DNA from: an uncultured Lachnospiraceae bacterium
Lineage (GTDB): Bacteria; Bacillota; Clostridia; Lachnospirales; Lachnospiraceae
Length of the DNA stretch: 64,000 bases
Direction of reading: 5' to 3'
Assembly (NCBI GenBank): GCA_910587095.1
Contig: CAJUMJ010000054.1
Location: 1-64,000 of the forward strand
Shown here: positions 51,247 to 59,741 of the stretch, piece by piece
Layout: the number at the start of each line of letters is the position of its first letter
Numbering within the stretch: position 1 is the stretch's first letter
The notes under the pieces: generated by a model
Databases searched by the model: none
Seen by the model: the letters and a program-made list of their open reading frames with translations, nothing else
What the model was told of the DNA's origin: nothing
Program-made: the position numbers and the translations under genes

Positions 51247-52335
51247 ATGATTTCAAGTCAGATTATTAAGACCAGCATCGAGGAGCTGAGCACGATTTCC
51301 AAGGTGGATCTCGCGATATGGGATCTGGAGGGAAAAGAGGTTGCTGCCACTTTTGAGACGAACGATATATCTCCTGCGGTACTCTCGGGTTTTGTGGAAT
51401 CTCCTGCGGACAGCCAGGTGATTGGAGAACACCATCTGCTGAAAGTGTTGGATGAGGAGACGGTACTTTATATTCTGGACGCAAAGGGCAGAAGCGAGGA
51501 CACCTACATGATCGGCCGGATTGCCGTCAGCCAGTTGCAGCAGTTGATTATCGCCTATAAGGAGCGGTATGACCGCAATAATTTTTTCCAGAATCTTTTG
51601 CTGGATAATATGCTTTTGGTGGATATTTATAACCGCGCGAAAAAGCTTCATATCGAGGCGGCTGTACCTCGGGCGGTGTTTTTGGTGGAGACAGACAAAG
51701 AGAAGGACAGTACGGCCAAAGAGCTTTTAAACGGTATGTTTTCTTCCCAGGTCGGCGATTATATTACCGCAGTGGATGAGAGCAACGTAATTTTGATCAA
51801 GGCGCTTGCCCCTGAGGACGACTATGAGAGATTGGAGCAGATTGCCAACACGGTCACGGATATGATGAATACGGAAGCCATGCTCAATGTGCGTGTGGCT
51901 TACGGCACGATCGTCGGGGAGCTCAGGGAAGTTTCAAAATCCTACAAGGAAGCCAAAATGGCTCTCGATGTGGGAAAGATTTTTTACGCGGAAAAGAAGG
52001 TGACAGCCTACAATACACTGGGCATCGGCCGGTTGATATACCAGTTGCCGATCAACCTTTGCAGACTTTTTATCGACGAGATTTTTGGGTCGAATGTGCC
52101 GGCGGAGCTGGATGAGGAAACATTGACGACCATAAATAAGTTTTTTGAGAATAATCTGAACGTGTCGGAGACATCCAGACAGCTTTTTGTGCACCGGAAT
52201 ACTCTCGTGTACCGCATTGAAAAGCTGCAGAGAAGCACGGGACTGGACATTCGTGTGTTTGACGATGCGCTGACTTTTAAGATTGCGCTGATGGTGGTGA
52301 GCTATATGCGCTATCTGGATTCCATTGATTTCTGA
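51247..52335 (+). CDS. CdaR/PucR-family transcriptional regulator
   Basis: 362 residues. N-terminal sensory region (about 1-130, LAIWDLEGKEVAATFE), a GGDEF-like degenerate middle (about 140-250, AYGTIVGELREVSKSYKEAK), and the C-terminal PucR helix-turn-helix (about 295-355, NVSETSRQLFVHRNTLVYRI). CdaR-type proteins activate sugar-diacid or purine genes; the target here is unknown. The ATG at 51247 has CGGAGGG upstream. Lies between the shared sugar ATPase and a DUF6128 gene, with a terminator after it. Confidence 0.87.
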   Translation: MISSQIIKTSIEELSTISKVDLAIWDLEGKEVAATFETNDISPAVLSGFVESPADSQVIGEHHLLKVLDEETVLYILDAKGRSEDTYMIGRIAVSQLQQLIIAYKERYDRNNFFQNLLLDNMLLVDIYNRAKKLHIEAAVPRAVFLVETDKEKDSTAKELLNGMFSSQVGDYITAVDESNVILIKALAPEDDYERLEQIANTVTDMMNTEAMLNVRVAYGTIVGELREVSKSYKEAKMALDVGKIFYAEKKVTAYNTLGIGRLIYQLPINLCRLFIDEIFGSNVPAELDEETLTTINKFFENNLNVSETSRQLFVHRNTLVYRIEKLQRSTGLDIRVFDDALTFKIALMVVSYMRYLDSIDF

Positions 52336-52360
52336 TATGGCGATATAGAGCAGATATGAA

Positions 52361-52389
52361 AAACCGGGTAAATATTGCCCGGTTTTTTT
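52361..52389 (+). terminator. Terminator after the CdaR/PucR-type gene
   Basis: AAACCGGG, nine-base loop, CCCGGTTT, then a run of T. Confidence 0.9.
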
Positions 52390-52433
52390 GTTCTACCAAA
52401 CCATCAATCCGCATATATATGTATGGGGGATCC

Positions 52434-52540
52434 GTCCGAACAAGTTCGGACACAAATTTGTGCAGGAGCATCACAAATTTGTTTGATTGTAGATGCAAAT
52501 TTGAGATTTGCGTCGCACCGTCGCATAAATGCTCCGGAAT
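52434..52540 (+). repeat. Hairpin-rich leader of the DUF6128 gene
   Basis: Opens with the perfect palindrome GTCCGAAC-AA-GTTCGGAC. GGAGCAT (about 52467) and ATGCTCC (about 52529) can close a loop containing ACAAATTTGT and GCAAAT-TTGAG-ATTTGC. The hairpins resemble the modules in the repeat copies elsewhere in the window. The gene start follows within 15 bp. Confidence 0.5.
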
Positions 52541-52551
52541 GGAGAACTGTT

Positions 52552-53559
52552 ATGTATCAAAAAGAGATTATATATATGGGATTGTATAAGGACGGAGATC
52601 GTCTTGGAAACGCGGGATTTTTAAGAGTGGAAAAACGGGACAGGAAAGGGAAGCTATCTTTGGCGGTAAAGAACGTGCCACATTCCATAGAGGGCAGGTT
52701 TCCCGTGCGCTACTACAGCGGGACGGACTGGAAAGAAGAGGACGGAATCACATTGCAGGGCGGCAGCGGCCAGTGGGAGAAGCAGGAACTGGATTTTGCA
52801 CAGCAGGTGCGTCTGCAGATCACATTGCCGGGCGGTTATCTGGTGGAAGGGGAGAGCAAGACGGCTAAACCGGCAAAAAGCGTAGCTCCACAGGCGGAGA
52901 AACCGGCACAAAAAGCAGAAGAACAGACGCCGGCCGAAAAGCAGGATGCCTTCGGAAGAAAGCAGATTGCAGAGGAATCGGCACAAGCCGGGCACGCGGT
53001 TGCGACACAACTGCCTGAAAAGGCGGGAGCGGAATCGCCGGGGCAGGCAAGGGAAAAGGATAAACCGGAACGCCCCGTGGGAATAGAAACAGAGAGAAAG
53101 CGATCGGACGTCATAGAACATATCGCGGTGCGGAGGCAGGAAAAAACGCTTAGGACAGATATACTTGAGCCGGAACAGGCCAAACTGCCTCTCATGGCGG
53201 ACGCGTTTGTTATGGAAGGGTTGAAGGAGGATAAGTGGGAGCAGATTCTGGATACTTACGAACAAATCCATCCTTACGGCGACGAGCGGATTTATGTGAA
53301 ACTGACGCCGAAGGATTTTATCATTTTGTCCGCAAAGTATCAGCATTTGGTCAACAACAGCTTCCTGTTGCACGGTTTTTATAACTACCGCCATGTGATT
53401 TTGGGGAAGGAGAAGGAATACTACCTGGGTGTGCCGGGCGTCTATTATGAGAGAGAGAAAATGGTAGCGTTGATGTTCGGATTTGAGGCGTTCGAGTGCG
53501 CCGGAGGGGAATCGAGGGACGGTGAATTTGGCTATTACCTGAGAAAGGTGGAATTGTAA
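52552..53559 (+). CDS. DUF6128-type protein of unknown function
   Basis: 335 residues from an ATG with GGAG upstream. An N-terminal beta-rich domain (about 1-105: GLYKDGDRLGNAGFLRVEKR) is followed by a long Ala/Glu/Pro/Lys-rich disordered middle (about 105-215) and a C-terminal domain (about 225-335: WEQILDTYEQIHPYGDERIY; LTPKDFIILSAKYQHLVNNS; LLHGFYNYRHVILGK). The C-terminal part resembles DUF6128, common in Lachnospiraceae. No membrane segment or catalytic motif seen. The frame extends upstream through the structured leader and that part is rejected. Confidence 0.75.
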   Translation: MYQKEIIYMGLYKDGDRLGNAGFLRVEKRDRKGKLSLAVKNVPHSIEGRFPVRYYSGTDWKEEDGITLQGGSGQWEKQELDFAQQVRLQITLPGGYLVEGESKTAKPAKSVAPQAEKPAQKAEEQTPAEKQDAFGRKQIAEESAQAGHAVATQLPEKAGAESPGQAREKDKPERPVGIETERKRSDVIEHIAVRRQEKTLRTDILEPEQAKLPLMADAFVMEGLKEDKWEQILDTYEQIHPYGDERIYVKLTPKDFIILSAKYQHLVNNSFLLHGFYNYRHVILGKEKEYYLGVPGVYYEREKMVALMFGFEAFECAGGESRDGEFGYYLRKVEL

Positions 53560-53561
53560 TC

Positions 53562-54497
53562 TCAGATTCCTTCGCAGTCGAAAGCCGGAATAAAACTTTC
53601 GGATGCCGTTTCGCCCTCCTGGATGAAACCGTTTTCGATGCCGATGCGGATAGCGTAGTCCACAATCCGTTCATATTCTTTTTCGGATATACGACGGTTA
53701 AGTGACGGTATAGAAGAAACCTGCGCGAGAGGCGTATACTGGTTCATGATACTCACATATATGTCGTTTTTGTATGTGTCGTGGAGATAACGGAGAATGC
53801 GGCGGCTGTCTTTTTCACAGCCGGGCAAAAGCAGATGGCGGACAATCACGCCGTGCGTCATCAGAGAATCCTCTCCGTCCGTAAAGACGGGAGTTCCTAC
53901 CTGTCGGACCATCTCCGCGACAGCACCGGAGGCAACTTCAAAATAGTCGGGCGCGTGGGAATACCGCTCGCTCAGGGCAGCGTCAAAATATTTGAAGTCC
54001 GGCAGATAAATGTCCACAAGACCCTCCAGGAAACGGAGTATTTCAGGTTTTTCATAGGCGGAAGTATTATAGACGACGGGGACAGTGAGGCCTCGTCTTT
54101 TTGCCGAGTCAAGAGCGGCTATGATCTGAGGGATAAAGTGCGTGGGTGTGACGAGATTGATATTGTGGGCTTGCTTTTCCTGTAATTCAAGAAAAATATC
54201 GGAAAGACGTGTCGGCGTGATTTCCCGGCCGGCCTGTCCATGTGCAATTTCGTGGTTTTGGCAGTAGACGCAGCGCAGATTACAGCCGCTGAAAAAAACG
54301 GCGCCGGAACCGTTTGTGCCTGACAGACAGGGTTCCTCCCAAAAATGGAGTGCCGCCCTCGCGGCTATGAGCCTTGCGGTCTGTCCGCAGTAACCGATTT
54401 TTCCGGCGTTTCTGTCAACGCGGCATTCCCGGGGACAGAGAGTACATTCCGAGAGTGCCCGCCACATTTGATTCCGAATTGTCTGATCTATTGTCAT
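53562..54497 (-). CDS. PflX-like radical SAM protein
   Basis: 311 residues. Radical SAM motif CNLRCVYC in SGCNLRCVYCQNHEIAHG, preceded by an extra cysteine set (CTLCPRECRVDR ... GYCG) typical of the COG1313/PflX group related to pyruvate formate-lyase activases. Motifs NLVTPTHFIPQII, YNTSAYE and VDIYLPDFKYFD follow. Its target is unknown for the family. Start taken at the ATG at 54497 with AGGA upstream; a TTG seven codons earlier is the alternative. It lies just downstream of SRP RNA on the same strand. Confidence 0.87.
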   Translation of the reverse strand: MTIDQTIRNQMWRALSECTLCPRECRVDRNAGKIGYCGQTARLIAARAALHFWEEPCLSGTNGSGAVFFSGCNLRCVYCQNHEIAHGQAGREITPTRLSDIFLELQEKQAHNINLVTPTHFIPQIIAALDSAKRRGLTVPVVYNTSAYEKPEILRFLEGLVDIYLPDFKYFDAALSERYSHAPDYFEVASGAVAEMVRQVGTPVFTDGEDSLMTHGVIVRHLLLPGCEKDSRRILRYLHDTYKNDIYVSIMNQYTPLAQVSSIPSLNRRISEKEYERIVDYAIRIGIENGFIQEGETASESFIPAFDCEGI

Positions 54498-54519
54498 AAT
54501 TGTCCTGTTCCCGCTCAAA

Positions 54520-54781
54520 CCGTGCGCTTTATGTCGAACCCTAACCCATGTACGTTACCTTTACAGTTAACTCCGCCAGGCACCCTCACGGCACATGAAA
54601 GGTTCCACTTAGTGCTGCTGTGTTCCCACCCTGACACGGTTCATGGATTCCCATTGCGTAAGACCCAAACTTCATCGCCACTTATAAAGGGCAGCTACAC
54701 AAACGCAGGCCCTCGATAAAGCATCACCCCCACTAGAGCGGATTGTGGGTACAGGACACCGCTAGCGCCCCGGCTGCACGG
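54520..54781 (-). ncRNA. ffs: Signal recognition particle RNA (large Gram-positive type)
   Basis: About 262 nt on the minus strand. Termini pair (CCGTGC at the 5' end, GCACGG at the 3' end). The 5' Alu region carries GGTGTCCTGTACC. The S-domain contains GTGTCAGGG ... GGGAA ... AGCAGCAC, the helix 8 asymmetric loop recognised by Ffh. Location between tRNA-Ser, tadA and dnaX matches the known scr position in Firmicutes. Exact ends are estimated from the closing stem. Confidence 0.88.
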
Positions 54782-54783
54782 AA

Positions 54784-54869
54784 CGGAGACGGAGGGATTC
54801 GAACCCTCGTGCCCCGAAAGGCTAACGCATTTCGAGTGCGCCCCGTTATGACCACTTCGATACGTCTCC
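54784..54869 (-). tRNA. tRNA-Ser (CGA)
   Basis: 86 nt on the minus strand. Acceptor arms GGAGACG and CGTCTCC with discriminator G. Anticodon stem GCGCA/TGCGT with loop CTCGAAA gives anticodon CGA, reading UCG. A long class II variable arm and T-arm GAGGGTTCGAATCCCTC are present. CCA is not encoded. The 3' end is only two bases from the SRP RNA 5' end, so both are likely cut from one precursor. Confidence 0.95.
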
Positions 54870-55059
54870 ATACGCTTAAGATTATATGTTGAAATGACAG
54901 CCTTGTCCACTGTTTTTTGAAAATTTTATTTAATTTTCAGTATAATTTCACGATAGCTGCCCGGCAGACGGCAGCGGGTGTGCTGACTGCGCTTGCCAAG
55001 TGCCGGAACGTGGGATAAAATGATGATATAAATTTTTTGTATTTATATCACGAATACAT

Positions 55060-55219
55060 AGTGTGAGAAGAGTTTTTAAAGACGTCCCGCCATAGGACGG
55101 GACACCAGGAAACTCCAGGAGTTGCTTTGCAACTCCGTTTCACACAGGAGAATGCCTAAAATACGGCATTCTCCGCACTGATTTGGGATTCCGCAGAGCG
55201 GAATCATGGCGGTTAGCGT
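55060..55219 (+). repeat. Modular hairpin repeat, copy B
   Basis: Same plan as copy A: GTGTGAGA/TTTCACAC outer stem, GAGTTT...AAACTC and GTCCCG/CGGGAC in the first hairpin, GGAGTTGC-TTT-GCAACTCC, then a GGAGAATGCC hairpin of matching form. The last hairpin is GATTCCGC-AGA-GCGGAATC, where copy A has a different but also fully paired sequence. Ends TGGCGGTTAG, 15 bp before tadA. Between 54870 and 55059 I see no gene. Confidence 0.8.
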
Positions 55220-55234
55220 GGGATGGAGGCTGTT

Positions 55235-55747
55235 ATGACGCGGGACGAAAAATATATGAGAGAGGCCATCAGGCAGGCGAAAAAGGCGTATGCGTTAGGG
55301 GAGGTGCCGATCGGCTGTGTGATCGTGTACCAGGATAAGATTATCGGCAGAGGGTACAACCGGCGCAATACGGACAAGAACACGCTGGCTCACGCGGAGA
55401 TCACCGCCATCAATAAAGCCAGTAGAAAGCTTGGCGACTGGCGTCTGGAGGAGTGCACTCTCTACGTGACGTTGGAACCGTGCCAAATGTGCGCGGGAGC
55501 CATTGTGCAGGCGAGAGTGACGGAGACGGTCATTGGAGCCATGAATCCAAAGGCGGGTTGCGGCGGCTCCATCCTGAATGTTTTGGAGATGCCGGAATTT
55601 AACCATCAGGTGATCGTGCGGCGGGGGGTTCTGGAAGAGGAATGTCAGGATATCCTCAAAGTTTTTTTTAAGGAGCTGAGGGAGAGAAACCGGATCGAGA
55701 AGCAGCAGTTCAGGGAAATGCAGGCGAATATGAACGAAACAACTTGA
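55235..55747 (+). CDS. tadA: tRNA adenosine(34) deaminase
   Basis: 170 residues. Makes inosine at the wobble position of tRNA-Arg(ACG). Zinc deaminase motifs HAEITAI with the catalytic Glu, and PCQMCAGAI. Conserved position near SRP RNA and dnaX. The ATG at 55235 has TGGAGG at good spacing; an in-frame ATG four codons earlier would include the ribosome site. Confidence 0.95.
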   Translation: MTRDEKYMREAIRQAKKAYALGEVPIGCVIVYQDKIIGRGYNRRNTDKNTLAHAEITAINKASRKLGDWRLEECTLYVTLEPCQMCAGAIVQARVTETVIGAMNPKAGCGGSILNVLEMPEFNHQVIVRRGVLEEECQDILKVFFKELRERNRIEKQQFREMQANMNETT

Positions 55748-55816
55748 CCGGTTTTTCCGCATTTTATATAATCATTTTAAAGGCAGAATACCTGAGGTCC
55801 GAAAGGAGGAGTTAGA

Positions 55817-55978
55817 GTGGAGGGTGTGGATATAACAGAAAAAGAAAGAGCGGATACTAAGATGGCCACTTTATATGAGATCAGGCTAATTATTTCGACC
55901 GGGGATAAAAGAGAGTATACGGCGGATGAGATTGTAGAACTACTGGACAGGATAGCAATGGCAAAAGACCAAAAATAA
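55817..55978 (+). CDS. Small conserved-type hypothetical protein
   Basis: 53 residues from a GTG with AAAGGAGGAG upstream. Sequence begins MEGVDITEKERADTKMATLY and contains STGDKREYTADEIVELLDRI, a likely short alpha-beta fold. No cysteine or membrane segment. No family recognised. It lies 69 bp after tadA and 28 bp before pfk, and the strong ribosome site makes it a real gene. Confidence 0.7.
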   Translation: MEGVDITEKERADTKMATLYEIRLIISTGDKREYTADEIVELLDRIAMAKDQK

Positions 55979-56006
55979 AAGTGCAAAAAGGTAAGGAGGA
56001 ATCGCA

Positions 56007-57080
56007 ATGAAAAGAATCGGAATGTTGACCAGCGGCGGGGACTGTCAGGCGTTAAACGCGGCTATGCGAGGCGTAGTAAAGTGTCTCTCATGCAGCGGTG
56101 AGGACGTGGAAATCTACGGATTTCTGGATGGCTACAAGGGAATGATCTACGGAAATTTCCGCATATTGACCGGAAATGATTTCGCGGGGATATTGACCAA
56201 GGGCGGCACCATCCTTGGGAGTTCCAGAACTCCGTTTAAGCTGATGCGGGAGCCGGACGAGAACGGTCTGGACAAGGTGGAGGCGATGAAACAGAACTAT
56301 CACAAGCTGAAACTTGACTGCATGGTAATTCTGGGCGGCAACGGAACGCACAAGACGGCCAACATGCTCCGGGAAGAGGGCCTGAATGTCATCACGCTTC
56401 CGAAGACGATAGACAATGATTTGTGGGGAACGGATATGACATTCGGTTTCCAGAGCGCGGTGAATATTGCGACAGACTGTATCGACTGCATCCACACAAC
56501 GGCTTCCTCCCACGGCCGCGTCTTTATCGTGGAAGTTATGGGACACAAAGTGGGCTGGCTTACCCTGAATGCCGGTATTGCGGGCGGCGCGGACATTATT
56601 CTGATTCCCGAGATTCCCTATGACATCGACAGCGTGATTAAGGCGGTCAAAGCCCGCTCGGCGAGAGGCTCCCGATTCACCATCATGGCGGTGGCGGAGG
56701 GCGCGATTTCTAAGGAAGACGCGAAGCTTTCCAAGAAGGAGCTCAAGGAGAAAATGAAAAATTATCCTTATCCTTCCGTTTCCTACGAAATTGCGGACAA
56801 AATCATGAAGAAGACGGATATGGATGTGCGTGTCACGGTTCCGGGACATACGCAGCGCGGCGGAAGCCCCTGCCCTTATGACAGAGTATTTGCGACGAGA
56901 CTCGGGGCGGAGGCAGGCAAGCTGATTCTCAAGGGCGAGTACGGTTTCATGGTTGGCTACAAGAACAGAGAGATCGTGAGGGTTCCGCTTGAGGAGGTAG
57001 CCGGGAAACTGAAAATGGTATCGCCGGACGCGACAATTGTGAAGGAAGCGAAGATGGTAGGTATCAGCTTCGGAGATTAA
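56007..57080 (+). CDS. pfkA: 6-phosphofructokinase, mixed-type active site
   Basis: 357 residues, PfkA superfamily. MLTSGGDCQALNAAMRG and GYKGMIYG at the N-terminus, then GGNGTHKTA where classical ATP enzymes have GGDGS, followed by PKTIDNDLWGTD. Lys in PKTIDND together with Gly at the 104-equivalent marks the group III form, which includes both ATP- and pyrophosphate-dependent members. The Asp103-equivalent is Asn. VEVMGHKVGWL and GHTQRGGSP complete the site. Phosphoryl donor cannot be decided. AAGGAGG before the ATG; dnaX starts four bases after the stop. Confidence 0.9.
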   Translation: MKRIGMLTSGGDCQALNAAMRGVVKCLSCSGEDVEIYGFLDGYKGMIYGNFRILTGNDFAGILTKGGTILGSSRTPFKLMREPDENGLDKVEAMKQNYHKLKLDCMVILGGNGTHKTANMLREEGLNVITLPKTIDNDLWGTDMTFGFQSAVNIATDCIDCIHTTASSHGRVFIVEVMGHKVGWLTLNAGIAGGADIILIPEIPYDIDSVIKAVKARSARGSRFTIMAVAEGAISKEDAKLSKKELKEKMKNYPYPSVSYEIADKIMKKTDMDVRVTVPGHTQRGGSPCPYDRVFATRLGAEAGKLILKGEYGFMVGYKNREIVRVPLEEVAGKLKMVSPDATIVKEAKMVGISFGD

Positions 57081-57083
57081 TCT

Positions 57084-58661
57084 ATGTCATACACAGCGCT
57101 GTACCGTAAATTTCGCCCCAGCCGTTTTGAGGATGTCAAAGGGCAGGAGCACATAGTTACCACTTTACAAAACCAAATCAAAGCTGACCGCATCGGCCAC
57201 GCGTATTTATTCTGCGGGACAAGGGGAACGGGCAAGACTTCGATCGCAAAAATCTTTGCCCGGGCGGTCAACTGCGAACACGCCGTAGAGGGAAGCCCCT
57301 GCGGGGAATGCGCAAGCTGCAGGGCAATCGCGGCGGGCGCCAGCATGAATGTGATTGAGATCGACGCCGCTTCCAATAACGGCGTCGATAACATTCGAGA
57401 GATAGTGGATGAAGTATCCTATTCCCCGGCGGAGGGAAAGTTTAAGGTTTACATCATCGACGAGGTGCACATGCTCTCTGTCGGTGCTTTTAATGCGCTC
57501 TTAAAGACGCTGGAGGAGCCGCCGTCCTATGTGATCTTTATTTTGGCAACCACCGAAGTGCATAAGATACCGATCACAATCCTGTCCCGCTGTCAGCGGT
57601 ACGATTTCCGCAGAATTTCCATCGACACGATCGCGGACAGACTGCGGGAACTGATGGACGCGGAGCAGGTGCAGGTGGAGGAGAAAGCGCTTCGCTATAT
57701 CGCGAAGACGGCGGACGGCTCCATGCGTGACGCGCTAAGTCTGCTTGACCAGTGTATCGCCTTTCATTTCGGCAAAGAGCTTACTTACGACAAGGCGCTT
57801 GACGTGCTGGGGGCGGTGGACACGGAGGTGTTTAGCAGGCTGCTGCGGTGTGTGGTCGGGCAGAATGTGACAGGGTGCATCGGGCTTTTGGAGGAGATTG
57901 TCATGCAGGGCCGGGAGCTTGTACAGTTTGTGACTGATTTTACCTGGTATCTCAGAAATCTTCTTTTGCTGAAGTCTTCCGATGACATTGAAGATATAAT
58001 AGACGTATCATCAGATAATCTTCTCCTGCTCAAGGAGGAGGCCGGGATGCTCGAGACAGGGACGCTCATGCGATACATTCGTGTTTTCTCGGAGCTTTCC
58101 GGTCAGATTAAGTATGCTCCACAGAAGAGAATTATTATAGAAATTGCGCTCATTAAACTTTGCCGTCCCGACATGGAGCAGGATCTTGGCTCCGTGACGG
58201 AGCGGGTCAGAGTGATAGAGGGAAAGCTTGAAAAAGGCATTCCGATGGCGGCTGTCGCTGAAGCGGGGGTGAGCCGGCCTGAAAGCGCTGCACAAAAGAA
58301 AGAGCGGCCGCCTCTGCCGAAAGCGATTCCGGAGGATGTGCAGGCGGTGGTGGACAGGTGGCCGGCGATTGTGGAGCAGATGTCCATGCCGATGAAACAG
58401 TATCTCCGTGAGGCGGGTTTAAGCCTGGGCGGAGATAATAAGCTGATGATTGTGGTGGAGGACGGTCTTGCCTCGGACTACTTTTTGAAGCAGGAGGGTC
58501 ATAGAGAGCTGCTGGTGCAGACGTTGTCTGAAAGCGTCGGGAAAGAGATTGATCTGACGATACAAAGCGTGCCGGACAGGGATGTTTTTGTCCAAAATTA
58601 TGTGGATTTGAGTCAGATTATTCATATGGACATCGAAGAGGAAGAAGAGACGAATCAGTAA
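57084..58661 (+). CDS. dnaX: DNA polymerase III subunit gamma/tau
   Basis: 525 residues. Clamp-loader AAA+ ATPase: Walker A GTRGTGKTS, zinc module CEHAVEGSPCGECASCRAI-like with four cysteines, Walker B IIDEVHMLS, sensor ILATTEVHKIP, arginine finger in LSRCQRYDFRRIS. Domain III reaches about 370, and the tau tail continues to 525. Four bases after pfkA; GGAG lies inside the end of pfkA. Followed by ebfC and recR in the conserved order. Confidence 0.96.
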   Translation: MSYTALYRKFRPSRFEDVKGQEHIVTTLQNQIKADRIGHAYLFCGTRGTGKTSIAKIFARAVNCEHAVEGSPCGECASCRAIAAGASMNVIEIDAASNNGVDNIREIVDEVSYSPAEGKFKVYIIDEVHMLSVGAFNALLKTLEEPPSYVIFILATTEVHKIPITILSRCQRYDFRRISIDTIADRLRELMDAEQVQVEEKALRYIAKTADGSMRDALSLLDQCIAFHFGKELTYDKALDVLGAVDTEVFSRLLRCVVGQNVTGCIGLLEEIVMQGRELVQFVTDFTWYLRNLLLLKSSDDIEDIIDVSSDNLLLLKEEAGMLETGTLMRYIRVFSELSGQIKYAPQKRIIIEIALIKLCRPDMEQDLGSVTERVRVIEGKLEKGIPMAAVAEAGVSRPESAAQKKERPPLPKAIPEDVQAVVDRWPAIVEQMSMPMKQYLREAGLSLGGDNKLMIVVEDGLASDYFLKQEGHRELLVQTLSESVGKEIDLTIQSVPDRDVFVQNYVDLSQIIHMDIEEEEETNQ

Positions 58662-58687
58662 ATATTGCAGAGAAAGGAATATTTGAT

Positions 58688-59041
58688 ATGGCAAAGCGAG
58701 GCGGATTTCCGGGAGGCGGAATGCCCGGCAACATGAATAATCTGATGAAGCAGGCACAGCGGATGCAGCGTCAGATGGAGGAGAGTCAAAAGGAGCTGGA
58801 AACGAAGGAATTTACGGCAAAAGCAGGCGGCGGCGCGGTGGAAGTGACCGTGACGGGTAAACGCGAGGTGACGAAGGTGAAGCTGTCCGAAGAGGTGGTG
58901 GATCCCGAGGATATAGAGATGCTGGAGGATCTTGTGATGGCGGCGGCGAACGAGGCGCTTCGCATGGCGGAGGAGGCTAACTCTGAAGCTATGAACAAAA
59001 TGACGGGAGGACTGGGCCTGGGCGGAGGGTTCCCTTTCTAA
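58688..59041 (+). CDS. ebfC: YbaB/EbfC-family nucleoid-associated protein
   Basis: 117 residues. Starts with a Gly/Met/Asn-rich stretch (about 1-20), then a helical dimer and beta core with FTAKAGGGAVEVTVTGKREV and VVDPEDIEMLEDLVMAAAN, ending in a Gly-rich tail. Binds DNA as a dimer; conserved next to recR. AAAGGAAT precedes the ATG. Confidence 0.94.
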   Translation: MAKRGGFPGGGMPGNMNNLMKQAQRMQRQMEESQKELETKEFTAKAGGGAVEVTVTGKREVTKVKLSEEVVDPEDIEMLEDLVMAAANEALRMAEEANSEAMNKMTGGLGLGGGFPF

Positions 59042-59105
59042 ATGCTTATACGGATTGACTGTATTAACATAAACGGAAGTTTCGAAAGGCTGAGATTTTA
59101 CCGAT

Positions 59106-59702
59106 ATGGAGCTTTATAGTGGACACATCAATAAACTAATAGAGGAATTGGCGGGTTTGCCGGGCATTGGACATAAGTCGGCCCAGCGTCTGGCGTTTCA
59201 TCTGATCAATATGCCAAGAGCGCGCGTGGAGCGGCTTGCGGGAGCGATACTTGACGCGAAAGAAAATGTCCGCTATTGCCAGGAGTGCTTTACCTTAACG
59301 GACAAGGAGATCTGTCCGGTCTGTGGAAGCGAAAACAGAGATCACAGCACCATAATGGTGGTGGAGAATGCGAGAGATCTGGCGGCTTATGAAAAGACGG
59401 GAAAGTATACGGGCGTTTACCATGTGCTGCATGGCGCCATCTCTCCGATGATGGGAGTCGGGCCGGGAGACATTAAACTCAAGGAGCTGATGAAACGGCT
59501 GGAGGGCAACGTCACGGAGGTGATCGTTGCGACCAATTCCAGCCTGGAAGGCGAAACTACGGCGATGTATATCAGCAAGCTTATTAAGCCGACGGGCATT
59601 AAGGTGACGAGGATAGCCAGCGGCGTGCCGGTGGGGGGCGACCTGGAATACATCGATGAAGTGACGCTTCTGAGGGCATTGGAGGGACGGGTGGAACTCT
59701 GA
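59106..59702 (+). CDS. recR: Recombination protein RecR
   Basis: 198 residues. Helix-hairpin-helix at LPGIGHKSAQRLAFHL, zinc finger CQECFTLTDKEICPVC, Toprim domain with VVENARDLAAYEKTG, HVLHGAISPMMGVGP and ATNSSLEGETTAMY. Acts with RecFO in loading RecA on gaps. Full length, conserved order after ebfC. Confidence 0.96.
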   Translation: MELYSGHINKLIEELAGLPGIGHKSAQRLAFHLINMPRARVERLAGAILDAKENVRYCQECFTLTDKEICPVCGSENRDHSTIMVVENARDLAAYEKTGKYTGVYHVLHGAISPMMGVGPGDIKLKELMKRLEGNVTEVIVATNSSLEGETTAMYISKLIKPTGIKVTRIASGVPVGGDLEYIDEVTLLRALEGRVEL

Positions 59703-59741
59703 TTTCTTAATGGGGCAGGCACGAGAAGGAGGGTATGTGAA

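Noticed and set aside
54345..54910. Open frames on both strands across 54345-54910
   Set aside because: They overlap the SRP RNA and tRNA-Ser genes, which explain the conservation; no ribosome sites.
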